The notes beneath the pieces are model-generated. The model saw nothing but the letters and a program-made list of their open reading frames with translations. It was not told the DNA's origin and did no database searches. Made by a program: the position numbers and the translations under genes. Below are positions 13,910 through 13,910 of a stretch of 13,910 nucleotides of DNA, piece after piece; position 1 is the first letter of the stretch, and each line of letters opens with the position of its first letter. The DNA lies in the NCBI GenBank assembly GCA_003486665.1, contig DNGF01000028.1, forward strand, positions 829 through 14,738, written 5' to 3'. Source of the stretch: Oscillospiraceae bacterium (lineage in GTDB: Bacteria > Bacillota > Clostridia > Oscillospirales > Acutalibacteraceae).

Positions 13910-13910
13910 T

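Overview
The window looks like chromosomal DNA of a low-to-moderate GC Gram-positive bacterium. I favour an anaerobic gut-type Clostridia (Oscillospiraceae/Ruminococcaceae-like). The reasons are strong GGAGG ribosome-binding sites, near-consensus sigma-A promoters (TTGACA-17-TATAAT), short intergenic gaps closed by intrinsic terminators, a FIVAR/InlB-repeat secreted protein, and a MarR plus paired-ABC exporter operon. The lineage is an inference. No tRNA, rRNA, CRISPR array, insertion sequence, phage gene or integration site was seen. No gap exceeds about 225 bases.

Layout. (1) Bases 1-2225, minus: the N-terminal 741 residues of a large secreted modular protein, running off the left edge. (2) Divergent from it, 2402-5404 plus: purB (a form resembling animal adenylosuccinate lyase), a GtrA-family membrane protein and a family 2 glycosyltransferase, spaced 3 nt apart under one consensus promoter. 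(3) 5434-7160 plus: a second consensus promoter, a leader encoding a 21-codon His/Tyr-rich peptide, an antiterminator/terminator pair, and then a sodium:solute symporter. (4) A bidirectional terminator near 7191-7231 separates this from a minus-strand operon reading marR (11300) -> ABC half-exporter 1 -> ABC half-exporter 2 (7231), with overlapping or abutting junctions. (5) The minus-strand ribosomal operon rplM-rpsI (12322-11477), with its own promoter and terminator. (6) A minus-strand CorC/HlyC-type CNNM-CBS membrane protein (13909-12530), ending in a terminator.

How the parts work together. The ABC pair forms a heterodimeric exporter: subunit 1 carries the degenerate Walker B (Asp for Glu) and subunit 2 the degenerate signature motif. 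It is probably controlled by the MarR protein, for which a palindrome lies in the promoter spacer.

The most interesting item is the 5434-5627 leader. It has five consecutive Tyr codons, an 11-bp antiterminator whose 3' arm shares bases with a 10-bp intrinsic terminator, and a third pairing that would hide the leader's own ribosome-binding site. This is the architecture of ribosome-mediated transcription attenuation. It predicts that the symporter responds to tyrosine starvation, and so probably carries tyrosine or a related compound.
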